This document shows, piece after piece, positions 59,755 through 61,871 of a DNA stretch of 61,871 nucleotides. The stretch comes from Chloroflexi bacterium HGW-Chloroflexi-2 (GTDB lineage: Bacteria; Chloroflexota; Anaerolineae; Anaerolineales; Anaerolineaceae), in the NCBI GenBank assembly GCA_002840735.1, contig PHBY01000016.1, positions 1-61,871 on the forward strand. Reading direction: 5' to 3'. The first letter of the stretch is position 1. Each line of letters opens with the position of its first letter. The notes below the pieces were generated by a model that made no database searches, had not been told where the DNA came from, and was given only the letters and a program-made list of their open reading frames with translations. The position numbers and the translations under genes are program-made.

Positions 59755-59792
59755 AGGTACACCTATTTCCAAAAGAAGAAAAAGGTGTACCT
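59755..59792 (+). terminator. Hairpin after rubrerythrin
   Basis: AGGTACACCT and AGGTGTACCT form a perfect 10-bp stem with an 18-nt A-rich loop, flanked by CTTAT and ATAAG which can extend it. The rest of the 343-nt gap up to 60073 is AT-rich with no other feature seen. Confidence 0.5.
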
Positions 59793-60072
59793 ATAAGCAA
59801 TTAATTACCAAAAAGATCTATGCTTTTCTTCTAAAATTTTTTCAATTATTGTTCAGTATCACAAATTTTCATCTAAGTCCTGTTAACCATTTCTTTACAA
59901 ATCCATTATAATTTTATTATCATTCAACCATGACTAATTTAATTTAATTCCGGATTAAATTTGTCATTTCTCACTATTATTTTTCTAAGATAATATGTAT
60001 GATTGAAAGTGTTCTTTCCAATAAAAATTAAATAAAAAAATAGATCTAAAATCACAAAAAAAGAGGTGCCAA

Positions 60073-61212
60073 ATGAGTTTTACATTCTACTTTCCCACTA
60101 AATTAGTATTTTCAGAGGAGGCTGGTAGTGATCTCCTCGTGGAACTGGCTTCTGCTGCCCCGGATGGTGTATTACTCCTGACCGATAAAGGCATCATTCA
60201 GGCGGGGATTGCAAGTAAAATCCTGAGCAAATTAGAGGAAAAAGGGTTCACACCGGTTGTGTTCGATGACATTCCCGGTAACCCCAATATACCGGATGTA
60301 AAGAAAGCCCTGGCAGCCATCGAAGGTAAACACATCACGCATGTGGTGGCTCTGGGTGGTGGTTCGGTGCTGGATGTCGCCAAAGCGGTCGGTCTGCTGT
60401 TGGGAGACCCGGAATTGGACTACGAAGAAGTGCAATGGCATCGCCAAGCCATCAAAAAAACACCTCTGCCCGTGATTGGTATTCCCACCACCGCGGGTAC
60501 CGGCAGCGAAGTGACGCATGTGGCTGTGGTGGGTGATAGCAAAGGTTTCAAGATGGGTGTGTTGCATCCAGCCATGTTTATGAAAACAGCCATCATTGAT
60601 GGCAGTCTGATGCTTTCCTTACCACCCCAAATGACATCTACCACCGGTATGGACTCTCTGGTGCATGCCATTGAAGCCTTCCTGAGCAGGAAAGCTAATC
60701 CAGTCTCAGATATGTTCGCCCTGTCTGCCATCCGCAGTATTGTAAAATGGTTGCCGGAAGCTTACAAAAACGGCTCCAATCTGGAAGCTCGTAAGCAGAT
60801 GGCAATGGCAGCCACACTGGCTGGAATATCGTTTGATCAATCCTCTCTGGGATTGGTGCATGCCCTGGCCGGTCCACTATGCGGCACCTACCACCTGCAT
60901 CATGGTTTAGGTGTGGCAACTCTGCTGCCAGCGACCATTGAATTTGACGCCCCTGCCATTCCCACCGAACGATGGGTATCGTTGCGGGATGCATTGGGAT
61001 TACCCCAGGATGCTAAACCGGAAGGATTGGGAAATTTTGCCCGAAAACTCTTGAAAACCCTGGACATGCCCACCCGATTATCGGAAGTTGGCTTGAAGGC
61101 AGAAGATATCCCTGTAATTGCTGAAACAGCCACCAAAATGGCGATGATTGGCCTCAATGTTCGACCCGCAGATGTAGAAGATTGCAAAAAAGTCCTGGAG
61201 GCCGGATTATGA
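60073..61212 (+). CDS. Iron-dependent (group III) alcohol dehydrogenase
   Basis: 379 residues. GGGSVLDVAKA binds NAD(P), GIPTTAGTGSEVT follows, and the metal ligands lie in TGMDSLVHAIEAF (Asp, His) and VHALAGPLCGTYHLHHGLG (two His). Interconverts an alcohol and aldehyde. The next gene, aldehyde:ferredoxin oxidoreductase, overlaps its stop by ATGA, so alcohol to aldehyde to acid oxidation is a natural reading of the pair. Confidence 0.94.
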   Translation: MSFTFYFPTKLVFSEEAGSDLLVELASAAPDGVLLLTDKGIIQAGIASKILSKLEEKGFTPVVFDDIPGNPNIPDVKKALAAIEGKHITHVVALGGGSVLDVAKAVGLLLGDPELDYEEVQWHRQAIKKTPLPVIGIPTTAGTGSEVTHVAVVGDSKGFKMGVLHPAMFMKTAIIDGSLMLSLPPQMTSTTGMDSLVHAIEAFLSRKANPVSDMFALSAIRSIVKWLPEAYKNGSNLEARKQMAMAATLAGISFDQSSLGLVHALAGPLCGTYHLHHGLGVATLLPATIEFDAPAIPTERWVSLRDALGLPQDAKPEGLGNFARKLLKTLDMPTRLSEVGLKAEDIPVIAETATKMAMIGLNVRPADVEDCKKVLEAGL

Positions 61213-61871
61213 AGATTTTAGTTGTAAATTTATCTACCGGTGAAAAACACGAACGGGAACTATCAGATCCTCTTATGGGTGGTCGGTACCTATCCGGTAC
61301 CCTGGTCACTGAATTCGTTGATACAAAAACTGATCCGTTGAGTCCCGAGAATGCTTTAGTCCTGGCTGCAGGGGTTCTGGCCAACAGCCGCACCTCCACC
61401 GGATCTCGTCTCTCGATCGGTTGCAAAAGTCCGCTCACCAAAGGCATCAAGGAATCCAATGCCGGTGGTATGGCGGGTGACTCCCTGGCTGGTTTGGGAT
61501 ATCGTGCGGTTGTCTTCCTGAGTGTTGTGCCTGAAGGCAAGTTGGCTGTCTATCATCTTGATCAGGACGGTGGCCATCTGGATTACGAATCCGCAGCCGA
61601 TTGCCAGGGTAAGGGCAATGAGGATACAACTGCGTATCTGTTGGAAAAATTCGGCAAGGACACCTGTGTGATCAGTATCGGTCAGGCGGGTGAACAACTG
61701 ATGGGCGCTGCCGGCATCGCGGTCACCGATGCGGAAGGTAATCCCTTCCGTCTGGCTGCCCGGGGTGGCGTTGGGGCAGTCATGGGATCCAAAGGTCTGA
61801 AAGCGATTACGGTTCCTTTGCCGCCGCGTAGTGGCAGAGAACTCAGCAAGGAAGCCCGACAACCGATCACA
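61209..61871 (+). CDS. Aldehyde:ferredoxin oxidoreductase, N-terminal part (cut by window end)
   Basis: 221 codons from ATG 61209, open to the window edge. N-terminal AOR domain: KILVVNLSTGE, GGRYLSGTLV, CKSPLTKGIKESNAGG, RGGVGAVMGSKGLKAI. The cysteine cluster and C-terminal domain lie beyond the window. Diverged from the complete AOR at 341-2257, and lacking its own adjacent MoaD-like gene upstream. Coupled to the iron alcohol dehydrogenase by a four-base overlap. Confidence 0.9.
   Translation, partial: MKILVVNLSTGEKHERELSDPLMGGRYLSGTLVTEFVDTKTDPLSPENALVLAAGVLANSRTSTGSRLSIGCKSPLTKGIKESNAGGMAGDSLAGLGYRAVVFLSVVPEGKLAVYHLDQDGGHLDYESAADCQGKGNEDTTAYLLEKFGKDTCVISIGQAGEQLMGAAGIAVTDAEGNPFRLAARGGVGAVMGSKGLKAITVPLPPRSGRELSKEARQPIT

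Overview
This looks like a chromosomal segment of a strictly anaerobic, heterotrophic bacterium, most probably an uncultured Chloroflexota (Anaerolineae type). This rests on gene content and style, not on a phylogenetic marker: tungsten-type aldehyde:ferredoxin oxidoreductases at both ends, rubrerythrin, MinD-type ATPases with inserted ferredoxin domains, NifX-like proteins, lipoproteins with long Pro/Glu-rich linkers, and a large SGNH/propeller lipoprotein. Base composition is moderate, with clearly AT-richer genes at 21.2-23.4 kb and 41.3-43.1 kb. I saw no rRNA, tRNA, CRISPR array, transposase or phage gene.

Region A (0.3-21 kb, all minus strand) is a long catabolic gene string. In transcription order: pterin-dependent methyltransferase, GH31 glycosidase, hydantoinase/dihydropyrimidinase, SsnA-like amidohydrolase, 2-oxoacid dehydrogenase E1 alpha, E1 beta and E2, two short-chain dehydrogenases, a second SsnA-like amidohydrolase, URO-D-type methyltransferase, UbiD decarboxylase, LLM flavin oxidoreductase, YgeY-like hydrolase, YgeW-like carbamoyltransferase, MoaD-like protein and aldehyde:ferredoxin oxidoreductase. 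The YgeW/YgeY/SsnA/HyuA set is the signature of anaerobic purine (uric acid) breakdown clusters. Here it is mixed with genes not usual for that pathway.

Region B (21-28 kb) has the SGNH lipoprotein, the decayed end of a fasciclin gene, a metallo-beta-lactamase-fold protein and a single-chain molybdenum hydroxylase of the XdhD/MOP type that fits the purine theme of region A.

Region C (27.7-41.2 kb) is a metal/Fe-S cofactor island: tandem CBS proteins, a cyclic-nucleotide-binding protein, radical SAM enzyme, YggS-like protein, ZIP transporter, peptide deformylase, an Mrp-IscU fusion, zinc ribbon, DUF364, CGGC and MIP18 proteins, two MinD-ferredoxin ATPases, NifX protein, pentapeptide protein, two related XRE-cupin regulators (one fused to a NifX domain), a PadR regulator and a DUF5320 protein. 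A near-identical 75-nt palindromic element lies at 28.2 kb and, inverted, at 43.1 kb, bracketing this island plus an AT-rich membrane protein gene.

Region D (43.3-58.7 kb) holds a third XRE-cupin regulator, a gene fragment, a 2-hydroxyacid dehydrogenase-like protein, a glycerol-phosphate type ABC operon (ugpA-ugpE-ugpB plus a ugpQ-like phosphodiesterase, minus strand), a divergent GntR regulator, and a plus-strand operon coding a spermidine/iron-type ABC transporter followed by zinc alcohol dehydrogenase, FGGY kinase and DhnA-type aldolase: uptake, oxidation, phosphorylation and cleavage of a polyol or sugar.

Region E (58.7-61.9 kb) carries a cluster of short GTGC-N3-GCAC repeats (also at the left edge of the window), rubrerythrin, an iron-dependent alcohol dehydrogenase and the start of a second aldehyde:ferredoxin oxidoreductase cut by the window end.
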